Positions 31,772 to 41,813 of a stretch of DNA of 64,000 bases are shown in pieces. The translations under genes were made by a program, and so were the position numbers. Each line of letters begins with the position of its first letter. The stretch's first letter is position 1. Source of the stretch: Craspedostauros australis (Eukaryota; Bacillariophyta; Bacillariophyceae; Mastogloiales; Achnanthaceae); NCBI GenBank assembly GCA_026770025.1, contig JAMXDE010000011.1, forward strand, positions 1,674,001 to 1,738,000, read 5' to 3'. A model generated the notes under the pieces. The model was not told the origin of the DNA, did not search any database, and worked only from the letters and a program-made list of their open reading frames with translations.

Positions 31772-33442
31772 CTACACGCTCTCATGCGGACGCAGATCTT
31801 CACGACACAACGGACAGCAGGTTTGCTGAGCGGGTCGATACTGCAGATGCCGTGCCCGCGCCTGCGGTGACAGGTTGGGATCCAATTGCCAATTGCCGCC
31901 GATCCATCCCACCAGACACTCCTCGTGAAAGATGTGGCCGCATTTCGTGCGCACGATGGCATCCTTGCGAACGCGCTGCCATTGTTTCGGCCGTTTCTCG
32001 TCGTCGTCTTGCGATTCCTGCGGACCGCCAAAACTGAGCAGCGGCCCCAGCAACGTCCGCGTCGCGCTGTGCGTGGAGGAATCCGACACCGTCGTCGTTG
32101 CATCGTGCTGGTCACCGTCTTCGACATCGCACAGCGCCACATCCAAGCCGTGCGCGATCGGTGCCGTCACAGGAAAGTCGCACATGCAGATGCAGCATTC
32201 TTTGGCAAATTCGATGGACTTGGATTCTGTGGGAGTCGGAGACGAAATGACGACGCAGCTGATGGAATCCTGCGATGCGTCGGAAATCAATTGAACACGT
32301 TCCAAACTGTCCAGGATTTCTGCCGTCGTGATGCCCGTGGGGTTGTTGGGTCGGAACATGGAGGAGGCGTCGTCGTGGAACCGCTGCGTCATGGAGTCCG
32401 CATCGGCCGACGCGCGGCGACGGAACCACAGGTAGATGCATGGCAGGAAGAGCAGCGGCAGGATCAACGCGAATGTGAACATCTCCAACGTGGTGACGTA
32501 GATGCTGAGCGCCTGGTAGAGGTTGGGGCAGGTCGCCTCGCACGTGTTGATGACGGGTGGTATCACGTCCGATTGCGGATCGTCATCCGCCAGCAGCATG
32601 TCGCTGTACTGGCTGTAGTACTCGCTGTCCGGCGTGAGGACATCCTCCCGACATACCTGAAGGAGGTTGACTCCGGCGTAGACGTAGAGGATACAGATGG
32701 TGTGGAAGGTCTGGTCGTAGACGCGCACGGGTATCGGACGGATGGGCCCGTCGTGCTCCCTGGTGTAGCCGAAGAGGCTCGATCGTATCTGCGCGTGCTG
32801 CGGGATGTAAATAACGAGGATCAAGGAGGCGAGGGCGTACAGATGCATGGGCTGCGAGCACGCCCTCCACATATCGATCGAGGATGCCGTGTAGAGAACC
32901 CAGAGCAAGGTGAAGGCGACGAGCGTGCCCAGCGGGACGATGGGCCACGTGATGGCGGAGAAGAGACATCGCAACCGCCGCGTGAGCGATCCGATCATGC
33001 CATCGCGTGGTGCCGGCGCGTTGCGATCCGTAGTCGTCCGCTGCGGCGTCTGATCCGCGTCCGATCGTTGTGTTTGTTCGACTCCATCGAGACCGGCATC
33101 TGGAAAGGTTTGGTGCTGACCAGTGGCGTTGGGTGGAATGAGCGTGGCCAGGACATCATCAGCGCCGTTTGAATGAGATAACTGAAGGCTGTCGTCGCTG
33201 GTGGCACCGTCGGATTCGGATAGTTGGAGACTGCCGTCGCTGGTGGTGGTGTCGGATTCGGATAGCTCAAGACTGTCATTGCTGGCGGTGACGTCTGAAT
33301 CAGATAGTTCGAGGCTGTTGTCGTTGGTGGCACCGTACATCGATCTGCTTGGCGCTTCCGAGTTCGAGTGGGATGCCATCAAGGACGTTGCGCCTGCCGA
33401 CGTTGCTGGCAACAGCCGCTGATGTTCTGTCGTGCGTGGCAT
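31772..33442 (-). CDS. Multi-pass membrane RING-H2 protein, probable E3 ubiquitin ligase
   Basis: 556 residues. The N-terminal half starts with four degenerate 16-residue repeats of the form DSLELSESDTTTS. Four membrane helices follow (for example WPIVPLGTLVAFTLLWVLYT and LEMFTFALILPLLFLPCIYLW). The C-terminal RING-H2 finger has CCICMC at about 416, KCGHIFHEECLVGW at about 501, and CCPLC at about 542, giving C-x-H-x2-H-x2-C. A loop of about 85 residues separates the first Cys pair from the rest, longer than usual. It should pass ubiquitin from an E2 to membrane-associated substrates; targets are unknown. It is intronless. Confidence 0.85.
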   Translation of the reverse strand: MPRTTEHQRLLPATSAGATSLMASHSNSEAPSRSMYGATNDNSLELSDSDVTASNDSLELSESDTTTSDGSLQLSESDGATSDDSLQLSHSNGADDVLATLIPPNATGQHQTFPDAGLDGVEQTQRSDADQTPQRTTTDRNAPAPRDGMIGSLTRRLRCLFSAITWPIVPLGTLVAFTLLWVLYTASSIDMWRACSQPMHLYALASLILVIYIPQHAQIRSSLFGYTREHDGPIRPIPVRVYDQTFHTICILYVYAGVNLLQVCREDVLTPDSEYYSQYSDMLLADDDPQSDVIPPVINTCEATCPNLYQALSIYVTTLEMFTFALILPLLFLPCIYLWFRRRASADADSMTQRFHDDASSMFRPNNPTGITTAEILDSLERVQLISDASQDSISCVVISSPTPTESKSIEFAKECCICMCDFPVTAPIAHGLDVALCDVEDGDQHDATTTVSDSSTHSATRTLLGPLLSFGGPQESQDDDEKRPKQWQRVRKDAIVRTKCGHIFHEECLVGWIGGNWQLDPNLSPQARARHLQYRPAQQTCCPLCREDLRPHESV

Positions 33443-33650
33443 GGTGGATGGTATCTACCGATGTCTCCAAGTATTATATGATCTGTATTAGTACAAGGAC
33501 GAGTACGAGTATACCCGTGTGTTGTTGGCCCAGTGTTCGGCTGATCGTATGGCACTCCTCGATGGCGTACGACTATTGGGTACGCGTATGGGTATGGAGT
33601 GTATGGGAGCAATGTGCAGACCAGAGCTTCTGATGTGCACGGAAGCGTTT

Positions 33651-33706
33651 GATGTGGCCTTGTATGTTGCCTTGTATGTTGCCTTGTATGTGGCCTTGTA
33701 TGGTGC
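33651..33706 (+). repeat. 12-base tandem repeat
   Basis: Four to five imperfect units of TATGTTGCCTTG, some with TATGTGGCCTTG. Confidence 0.8.
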
Positions 33707-33800
33707 GAGTATCTGCACGACCACTGACACAAGTCTCACGAATCTCCTGATGGTGATGGATGCAGTTGATAGGATGTTGGTTCCTTCGTTGCGACCAATC

Positions 33801-33840
33801 TGATGCAATCTGGTGCAATCTGATGCAATCTGATGGGATG
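33801..33840 (+). repeat. 10-base tandem repeat
   Basis: Four near-perfect units of TGATGCAATC, the second with TGG instead of TGA. Confidence 0.8.
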
Positions 33841-35055
33841 AGGATTGGTTGCGTCCAGGAGAAGTCCGCTGGTCAATTGGGCGATTCGACAGTGAATCAG
33901 TCGGCTGCTTCTCTGGTTCGTCGCTGAGATGATTGAATGCTGCGTTTCTCTGCGTTCTTTTGGCAGCGGAAGATGAGGATCTGTTCTGTGATCTTCTTCT
34001 CTCCGCTCTGGTGTTGCTTGGCAGCAGCTCGCGCAGTTGCTTTTGTGATGGGTTCCTCTTTCTCTTGCTCGTCTCTGTTCAACTGCCGTCCTTTCCTTCC
34101 CTCTTCTCGTTTCTTTGCTGCTGGCTCCTCAAGGCCCGTACGTGCGCGACAGAGAAGATGAGACAAGGTAAACAGGAGAGTGGTGGTTCGTTGTCCAGTG
34201 CGGCTAGTTGTCCAGTGCGACTACTTGCACGAATGCTCTCTCCGCTTGTGCTCCGCTTCCGTTGTGAGTTTCGCGATTTGTGCGTACTTCTATTTTGTCG
34301 TGTTGATGTCCACGTTGATGCCCACGTTGATGTCTGGGTGCTAATTCTGCCTCCCTTGCATTTCGTCACGTTTGCACTGTTCGTGCGGAACGATTCGCTC
34401 CATCGCTCTTCTGTTTTACGGTCTTGTTGTTCTTTTGTGCCATGCCCCATAGACTAACATAGATATTGATCATACTAAGTCTCATTTTGCTTAAATTCTG
34501 ATAATAACGTCTCCGTTACGCCAAACGTGCACAGTATTATTTGAAGACGTGCAGTTCGGTTACGCAAAGGAGTTTGAATCCATCTCACACACAAAAACAA
34601 CACGACAACAGTACTCGCAAGAGAGAACACCAAGAAACATGCATTTCAATTTCTTGATTTGAGTTGGCGGATGATTGGTTTCTTCCCACCGATTCCTCTT
34701 TTCCATCTGTTCACCCTGTGCGCTACCAAGAAGTGGTCGATCATTGTGCACATGTGACAACACACGAGACGTGACGAAACGAAATGAAACGATCCTTGCG
34801 CAAGTACCATACCATACCATACTATGAATACGTGTGCATGTATAGCATAATAGAGTACTGGCACCACACAACGCGAGGCGAAACGGGAAAAGGCGAGATC
34901 AACCAAGAAAGCACAAAGGCGCCATTGTCACACAATCCATCCTTTGCTTGGATTCCATCATCAAGTGAGACTTCAGACTTCGACCACGGCGAGAGTATCA
35001 GCAAGAACAACAGCGACGACATTGACGGCAAGAACGGCAACACCAAGGAGCGACC

Positions 35056-37279
35056 ATGATGGCAACTACTGCATCCAACTTCGCGCTGATCTTCCTCGCT
35101 GTCCATGCCATTGCTGGCATCGATGGCGCGAGAATGAGAGGCGTACATTCGCACCCCCATTCGCACAATGGACAACGAGTCCACTCGAATGTGTTTGGCG
35201 CCAAGCATGGCAATGGCAAGACCGGATCGTCCAGTCCACGACGTCGTGCCCAGGACACGGAATCCACCTATGCCAAGGGGAAAGGCAAGGGCAAAGGGAA
35301 GGGACACTGGAGAGAGACGTCGGCACCCACTGCGAATCCAACATCTCTCCCAACGATACGAACGGATGCTCCATCTTTGACACCGACCATGGCGCCAACA
35401 AGCCCGCCATCCGCGGCAACACCCACAGCAGCGCCCACGACGGCAGCGCCCACAGCAACACCAACGGCATCAACGGGAACGCCCACGACAGCAACACCAA
35501 CAAGAACACCGACGCATGCACCGAGCAAGACAACGACCACATCAGCGCCAACGGGAACGCCCACGACAGCAACACCAACAAGACCGCCAACGTCGGCACC
35601 CACCACGATGCCAAGCTTCGACTTTGGAAGTAGACTCGAAGCACCCACATCCATGCCCACGGCTGCATCAGTGTCCACTTCCAACACAGCAGAACCATCC
35701 AATCCATCGCCGGATACTCAGACGGAGGCACCCACGATGTCGCCAGGGACGGACCCAACTGAAACGGACGCGCCCACTGTCTCTCCGACAGATGTCAACG
35801 GCGGTGGCACTGACAACAGTCCAACCGCCAACCCAACAGCAACCAGTGGAGGCGACAACGACAACAGCACCACCGCAGCGCCAACACCCACGAATCCATT
35901 CAGCTCAGCCCGTAAGTCCACCAAGATGGCTGGAGTTTTCCCCATGTTGTTTCACTCAACTAGTCTCTCACATCAACCACCTACCTTTGTCGCATCGAAC
36001 GCTCTCCCTCTCTTCGCATTCTGCTTCCATCATCCAAAACCTTCCATCAACAACAACAAAACCACTAACACAACACCAATATGAACAGTGACCTGTCCAG
36101 GCCTGCCTGTCGATCGTGAGGAAGTGCTCACCTGGGAGTACTCACTCGAGATCGACACGTCCACCACCTCGCTCACTACCGAAGAAGTGCAGAGCCTGTT
36201 CGAGATCAGTCTGCTCAGCGAAATGGTAGGCCTGCTCAGCTGCGAACTACCATCGTCACGACGGAGATCGCTCGTTTCAGAGGTCGGCGTCAATGGCATC
36301 AGCTACGATCCGTCTGATCAATCGTCGACCACCAAGAGTACGTCTGCCCAATCCAGCATGTTGCTTCTTGTGTCATCTTCTACTTTCATGCGATGTCGAA
36401 TCAATCCAGCGCATCAGCTCGTCCCTCATCCTTTCCTTCTTGTCAACACACTCCACTGCATTTATCCCGCCATACTCTATCTCCTCTTCTGCTTCACCAG
36501 CATGCGCGCCGTCAGTCGATGCATCCAACACCTGCGTCGTCATCAATGGCCGGATGAACATGTACCTTGACCCAGATGCGGACTTGGCTGCTGCTGAATT
36601 CGAAGGACGCACCATCATCAAGGACACCATGGACAAGGCATCCACAGGCGTTTCGTCCACCGGTGTTGTGGATGCCACCTACCTTGGCCCGGATCTGGGC
36701 ACAGCCGATGCTGTCACGCGCGGTGGCGACGGGGGTGAAGACGTCGCCGCCAACAACGGGGTGTCGCTCGGTGCAGTCATCTTCCTCGCCCTGTCCGCCA
36801 TCGTGGTCGTCGTGGCATTCGTCGTCGGTTACGGATACCGTGGCAGACGAGGCAATCGGGAGGACCTCACGGTTGCGGCAGCATCCAACCTCTCTGCTCT
36901 CAACGAGTCCTCGTTCTCCAACCTCGATCGATCCATGCAGCGTTCCCACGAGATCGACCAAGTCGATGACCCGGATGCCGACAGCGAAAGATACCTCACA
37001 TTGCAAGCCTCCGGGTCGAGCGATGTCATGACGATGAGCGCGATCTGGGAGGAAGATGAAGACGAATCCACCGTCCAATCTCGCAACGGCCTTGTCATGT
37101 CCGACTCTGGATACACCACGGAGGAGGATTCCGTGTCGAACCACACGCGAGTGGACTACGAGAACATGAAGATGCTAGTGGATCAACCGGTGCTCGGGGC
37201 GCTCGGCATGGTCGAAGACGACGATGAAATGGATGATGCTGACATGATTTTCTCGAACGCGCCATCATCCTTGCCCTAG
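35056..37279 (+). CDS. Pro/Thr-rich type I membrane glycoprotein (three exons)
   Basis: Join 35056-35911, 36089-36337 and 36501-37279, 627 residues. Introns of 177 and 163 bases (GTAAGT and GTACGT donors) are both phase 1. The order is a signal peptide (about 1-25); a Lys-Gly run KGKGKGKGKG (about 75); about 180 residues of APT/TPT repeats, likely O-glycosylated as in cell-wall proteins; an extracytosolic domain with a few Cys (LTCPGLPVDREEV, LLSCEL, NTCVV); a membrane helix (VIFLALSAIVVVVAFVVGYG); and an acidic cytosolic tail. Joining exons 2 and 3 gives TTKTCAPSVDAS. The architecture suits a cell-surface or silica-vesicle protein, but no named family is recognised. Confidence 0.8.
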
Positions 37280-38013
37280 AAAGAAGGGAGAGGATGATCT
37301 TGCGACGCACATATTACCCCACTCGATGTACCAACTGCCGTTTACAAACTGTGGATAGATGAAATGTTCCAGAGATACGCTACTATACATGGTGTGGAAA
37401 GTGAAGATGCAGCATTCACAGGGCAGATATGATCCAATGTGGACTTTGCCCTGATACGATGGACGCTCTATCAACATATAGTACGATTACTACTCTACAT
37501 ACACAATGCCACTTTCCAAACGAGTCTCGTACGATCCTTGCACAAACCAAACCGCTTTACTGTCCTCGACGAAGGACTCATCCATGGTCTTTTCGACTTT
37601 GGATGATCTACTGATGCCTGAGCACTTCACGAAGCCACGGACACACGTCAAGGATTCGGCGATTGTCAGACGACTTGTGCACAATCCCATGGAGGTGGAG
37701 GCATTTTTCGTTCCCTCTGGAGCTCTCATCCATGGAACTCGTGATGAGTTTTACGTGCAACGCCAGAGTCCAAAATGTTGTATGTGTGTTGCCATACATT
37801 TATGTGTGTCACCTGTCTGAAGGCGAGATGATTGCGGTTGGAACAGAAAACAAGAGGATTACTTAAGCTAGCGAGCGAATGTATAACGTTCATACACGAA
37901 TGTTGTTATTATAATCAACGGAGATAGCGTGACGGTTAAATCCCTATGTGAGCGAGCCAGCCGCGACTTTTCTTGGCAAAAGCATCATGTGACTGGCAGA
38001 TTGGCAAACGCAA
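37280..38013. other. Intergenic, no convincing gene
   Basis: A 104-codon frame at 37506-37820 + has no recognisable features and no conserved support, so I leave it out. No repeats seen. Confidence 0.45.
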
Positions 38014-39018
38014 ATGTCTGTTGCGGTGTTGTCACAAAGTGGAACGCTTCGCACAAGCAGCCATAAAACGAGGAACGCCATCGTGAGAAAGGCAGACAAG
38101 AAGGAAGGAACGATGCTGAAGCTGACACCAGAACAACGTCTCGAACGCAAGCGGCAGGCCGCGAGGGTCCGGCAGCAACGATGCCGCGCAAGGAAACGCC
38201 AGGCCCTGAAGGATGAACGCCGGAAGTTGGGGGAAGGCAAGATGTTCAACAATCCGCTGATAGTCTCCAAGCCCAAAGCGGTGACGCCGGAACGCAGGAC
38301 GGTGACGGACACCAAGATGCAGGCGTCAATGATCACACCCAGCAAACCCATCGTCAAGGCGATATCCTTCGACTCGCACAGATCACCCGAGGACCAGCCG
38401 TACTCCCCGCGCTCGGCCATGCACCCACCGTACATGATGTCGCATCCCATGCCACCCAAGTTCCATCCGACTTACTACCAACCCATCCCGTCGGATCCGC
38501 ACCAGAGGCAGCACCATCGCCACCGCCATCATCAGCAGCGCCAGCAACCACATCATCGCCAGCCACCTCAGTCGCACTATCTGCCTCATCATCGCGCACA
38601 GCAGCACCAGCTTGAGCACCAGCTGGATGAGAAGGACCGCAAGCCCGTCATCACAAGGAGCGTATCACAGGAAAGCAACGGAGAATCCAACGGAAGCGCT
38701 GACGCCAAGGCTCAATCCGAAGAAGCGGCGGCTATTGAGGCCATGCTCTCCCTCAAAGCATCACCCACTCAAGGATCTCCATCTCCCAAACAGGAGGAAC
38801 CCACGCCCCACCATCACGTCACAACCCACCTCCCACCTAAGCCATACCCCACATGGAACGTGCCACCGCACTACGGATACAGCAACAACAGCAGTAGCAG
38901 CAGCAGCCCCCGCCACGGTTACACGTACCCCAAGCACGCCAGCGGGTATCGATATCCTCCTCACATGCGCACGTACGCCTACGATGGATACCATCGACGT
39001 GCACCATGCCCGTACTAG
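38014..39018 (+). CDS. Basic-region DNA-binding protein, bZIP-like without a leucine zipper
   Basis: 334 residues. At about residues 42-65 it has a strongly basic helix (RLERKRQAARVRQQRCRARK) that resembles a bZIP basic region. No heptad of leucines follows, and the usual Asn is absent. A His/Gln/Pro-rich middle (150-210) and a short predicted helix EAAAIEAMLSLK (about 245) follow, then a Tyr/Pro-rich tail. I take it to be a nuclear regulator of a heterokont-specific type. An internal Met at 38113 (MLKLTPEQRLERK) is an alternative start just before the basic region. It is intronless. Confidence 0.7.
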   Translation: MSVAVLSQSGTLRTSSHKTRNAIVRKADKKEGTMLKLTPEQRLERKRQAARVRQQRCRARKRQALKDERRKLGEGKMFNNPLIVSKPKAVTPERRTVTDTKMQASMITPSKPIVKAISFDSHRSPEDQPYSPRSAMHPPYMMSHPMPPKFHPTYYQPIPSDPHQRQHHRHRHHQQRQQPHHRQPPQSHYLPHHRAQQHQLEHQLDEKDRKPVITRSVSQESNGESNGSADAKAQSEEAAAIEAMLSLKASPTQGSPSPKQEEPTPHHHVTTHLPPKPYPTWNVPPHYGYSNNSSSSSSPRHGYTYPKHASGYRYPPHMRTYAYDGYHRRAPCPY

Positions 39019-39780
39019 AGCGATTCTGGGATGGGGGAACAGCAATCGAACGACGCGTGTGAATAAATGTGGTGTGCAGAGCTAGCAATACATGGTAGGA
39101 GTAGGAACAATGTGATACAAACTGGAGTAAATGGATAATGAGCAAAGTAGTGTAATACGTCCTTGCTCGAGTGAATGTTTGTATCCGTAGCATCATAGGA
39201 GACTCACGAGTGAATTCAAGTTTGCTTACTTCAAGTCTCTGTTGGTGCGCTTGTGTTCTTTCATGCCTCGTCGGCGACGTCCGTTGTGTTGTTCTGCGTT
39301 CTCGACACTCACCTCAGCAAGAAGTCTCCATTTCGATGTGATGAGGTAATCGTTGCATTCGTAAAACAGTCGCGCATCTCCACCAAAGAGGACACCTCAA
39401 ATTTCGGTCCCTGCTGGTCGCCAACAATTGCCCAACAGACCTGTCGCCAACGACTCTATGCACGAAGGCGGCAGAATTGACAAGAAGAATGCGGTGAGGC
39501 AGATTGCGGGACTTGAGAGAGAAAGAGTGAATAAAATTACGACGAGTAATAGTAGTGCTACGCACAGTCCTCGGAATATTTCAACAGTACGCGTGAAACA
39601 GGCTTGGGAAAGGTGATTTATTTGCAACACGAAGGTCGAGTGCAATACTCGACGAGCTAGAGTACTCAAGAAGCACTCTATGGTACGCGTATGGTACGAG
39701 TATGCAGAATGGAGCCGAGAGAGTGCGTGTTGGTGCACTCCAATCCAAACTCCATCCAACTCGACTCAGCTCTCTACTCT
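39019..39780. other. Convergent intergenic, no gene seen
   Basis: About 760 bases between two 3' ends, without clear repeats or RNA genes. Confidence 0.45.
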
Positions 39781-41302
39781 CTAGTTGGTAGCGAATCGAA
39801 TCTTTCGAAGCGCCGCCTTCATGGCGTCCACGCGATCGTTCTTGACGTTGAATTCCTCCGCACGCTTGAGTCGTTTCTTGAGCTCCTCTTCCGACAGTTC
39901 CTCAAATGGATTGGATGCCTTGTCGCTGTCCATTCTTTGACGCTTGCTTGATCGTGTGTTGGAATTGCCACCGGAAAGATTGTTCTTGCCGCCCCGTGCA
40001 TTCGCCCCCTTCTGTGTCACGACCGGTATGCCGAAACGTTGCGCCCGCAATCGCTTCTTCTCTTCGAATGTCATTGTGCTGCCCTTGGTGGCAGGCTTTG
40101 GTGCGACAGGATCCGCCTTCTTCTCGGGAGAAGCCTCCTTCTTGACGGGAGTGACTGCTGCTGGGGCTGCCGCCGCTTCTGGCTTGGCCTCTTCTTCTCC
40201 GTCAGCTGGCTTGTCATCATCGGCAGCAGCTTCCTCCTCCTCCTCCTTCTCTTCCTTGGTATCTACTGCGTCCTTGGGTTCTTCCTTCTTGATGGCAGCA
40301 GCGTCGCTGCTCGCGTCCGTTGTCTCAGCGGCCTTCTTTGTGGGCGTGGTCGATGCAGCACCACCAGCCAGGTCAAGTCCGAATTCTTCTTCGTCCAGCC
40401 GGGCTTGCAATCGTATGACGAGCTCCATCTTCTTGCCTGCCGTTGACAGTCCTTTCTTCTGCAGCTCCGCACGGAGCTCCGTCACTGTTCGTTCGGTGAG
40501 TGCAATATAGTGTAGAGTAAAACATTGGCAGTGTGTGAATGCCGAGTGATGGTGTGGAATGGGATGTCGCATGCATTATCAATATTGTGAAAGCATGATG
40601 CGTAGGGCAGAGTATCCCAAAGCAACAAGGGTACGGATTGACGCGATAGGATAGTTCCAACCAGGGTGGCCACGAGGTGTGAGTTGTATTGAGGAATTGG
40701 CGATGTTGCGTGATATGACACGGGATAGAGTCGCGTAGCACGGTATGATACGATGTGATATGATAGAATGATGTGATACGATGCACGAGCAAAGAGAGTG
40801 GAGGCTTCATCCGGTGCCCTTGTCGATGTAGTAATCGTTGGAATTGTTCCATTCCATTCCGTTCCATTCATCCATTGAGTTGGGCATGATCGTATCATAC
40901 AATACTCGTACGTGCGTTTGGTGCATGAAGTATTGGTACGTATGGTATGAGGATGGCATTCTTCGTGGTCGTTGAATATGGAATAGTCAAGGCGTCAAGG
41001 CAGCACTCGAGGATGACACGATTGTGTGGTTGATGACCGCCTCGTCTTGCCTATGAGGAATGGGAATGGACTGCGCTTGTTTCCTTGCTTTGCCTCTTTC
41101 TCTTTCTCTTCGCATTGCCTCACATGGCCTCACATCGTAGCGTAGCGCAGTGCAGTGCATCATACGTAGTGCATCGCACAGAGTCGCGCGGGTGGGTTTT
41201 GCCCGTTGATTCAGATGTTCGCCATTTTGATTCGATGACGATTTGATTCGTTCGTGTAATACTCTATCCCGCACCTTTCATCTTGTTGAGTTCCCCTGCC
41301 AT
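39781..41302 (-). CDS. SAP-domain nucleic-acid-binding protein, SARNP/Tho1-like (two exons)
   Basis: Complement of join 39781-40484 and 41275-41302, 243 residues. Exon 1 is only nine codons plus one base (MAGELNKMK); the intron is 790 bases (GTGCGG...AG, phase 1) and joins it to VTELRAELQKKGLSTAGKKM, making a complete SAP helix-extended-helix domain at residues 10-44. An acidic/Lys linker follows, then a C-terminal part (MTFEEKKRLRAQRFGIPVV and FEELSEEELKKRLKRAEEFN) like SARNP/CIP29 and yeast Tho1, which act in mRNP assembly and export. Without exon 1 no ATG precedes the SAP domain, which supports the join. Confidence 0.82.
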
Positions 41303-41813
41303 CTTGACGGCTTCTGTTGGTGCTTTTGAGTTGTCGTTTGCGTGATTACTGCTCTTGCTTTGTCTTCTTTGACATTGCTATGGTGTGGTGGAGTGGAGTG
41401 GAGTGGAGTGGAGCGGAGTAATTGTAATAGTCAAAGTGGCTTGTGTTTGTCTTGGATTCAAACGATGATGGTGGAGGGATGCGGGCTGTCGTCAATTTCT
41501 TGTGTGTCCTGTCTTCGCCGTTCTCCACAGTGGTGCTGGGTTGTGCTGTTGGCCTGTATTTTTGGTGTCGTGTCGTTGCGTTGCGTCGTCATGGTCATTT
41601 TCATTCTCCACAAAGGACGACGTACAGACCATCCCATGAGTCACGAATCAATATGAGTCACGATGATCCAACTCGCGAAAAGGAAACAACACAAATTCAA
41701 AAATCTGGAAAATCCATCCACTCCTCTCACTTCTTTCCCCACCATCGCACAAATGTAGCAACAAGAAGGTCGATGCCGTGGCTAGTCAGCAGTGACAAGG
41801 TGTTCCTGGCCAC
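41303..41813. other. Divergent intergenic with a pentamer repeat
   Basis: Promoter region shared by the SAP and ORC5 genes. A GGAGT pentamer repeat of about six units lies at 41390-41419. No gene seen. Confidence 0.55.

Larger units (their letters stand above)
33443..35055. other. Gene-poor 1.6 kb with short tandem repeats
   Basis: No convincing gene. It contains 12-base repeats (about 33651-33706) and 10-base repeats (33801-33840), listed separately, and a TACCA run near 34806-34822. Both neighbours start from its edges, so it must contain both promoters. Confidence 0.55.

Noticed and set aside
31886-33172. 428-residue + strand ORF
   Set aside because: Antisense shadow of the RING-H2 membrane protein, Arg/Val-rich and without domain features.
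33933-34457. 174-residue + strand ORF
   Set aside because: Low-complexity Cys/Phe/Leu composition, no motif, and nothing upstream that looks like a gene start.
37506-37820. 104-residue + strand ORF
   Set aside because: No recognisable domain and no second line of support; possible but not supportable.
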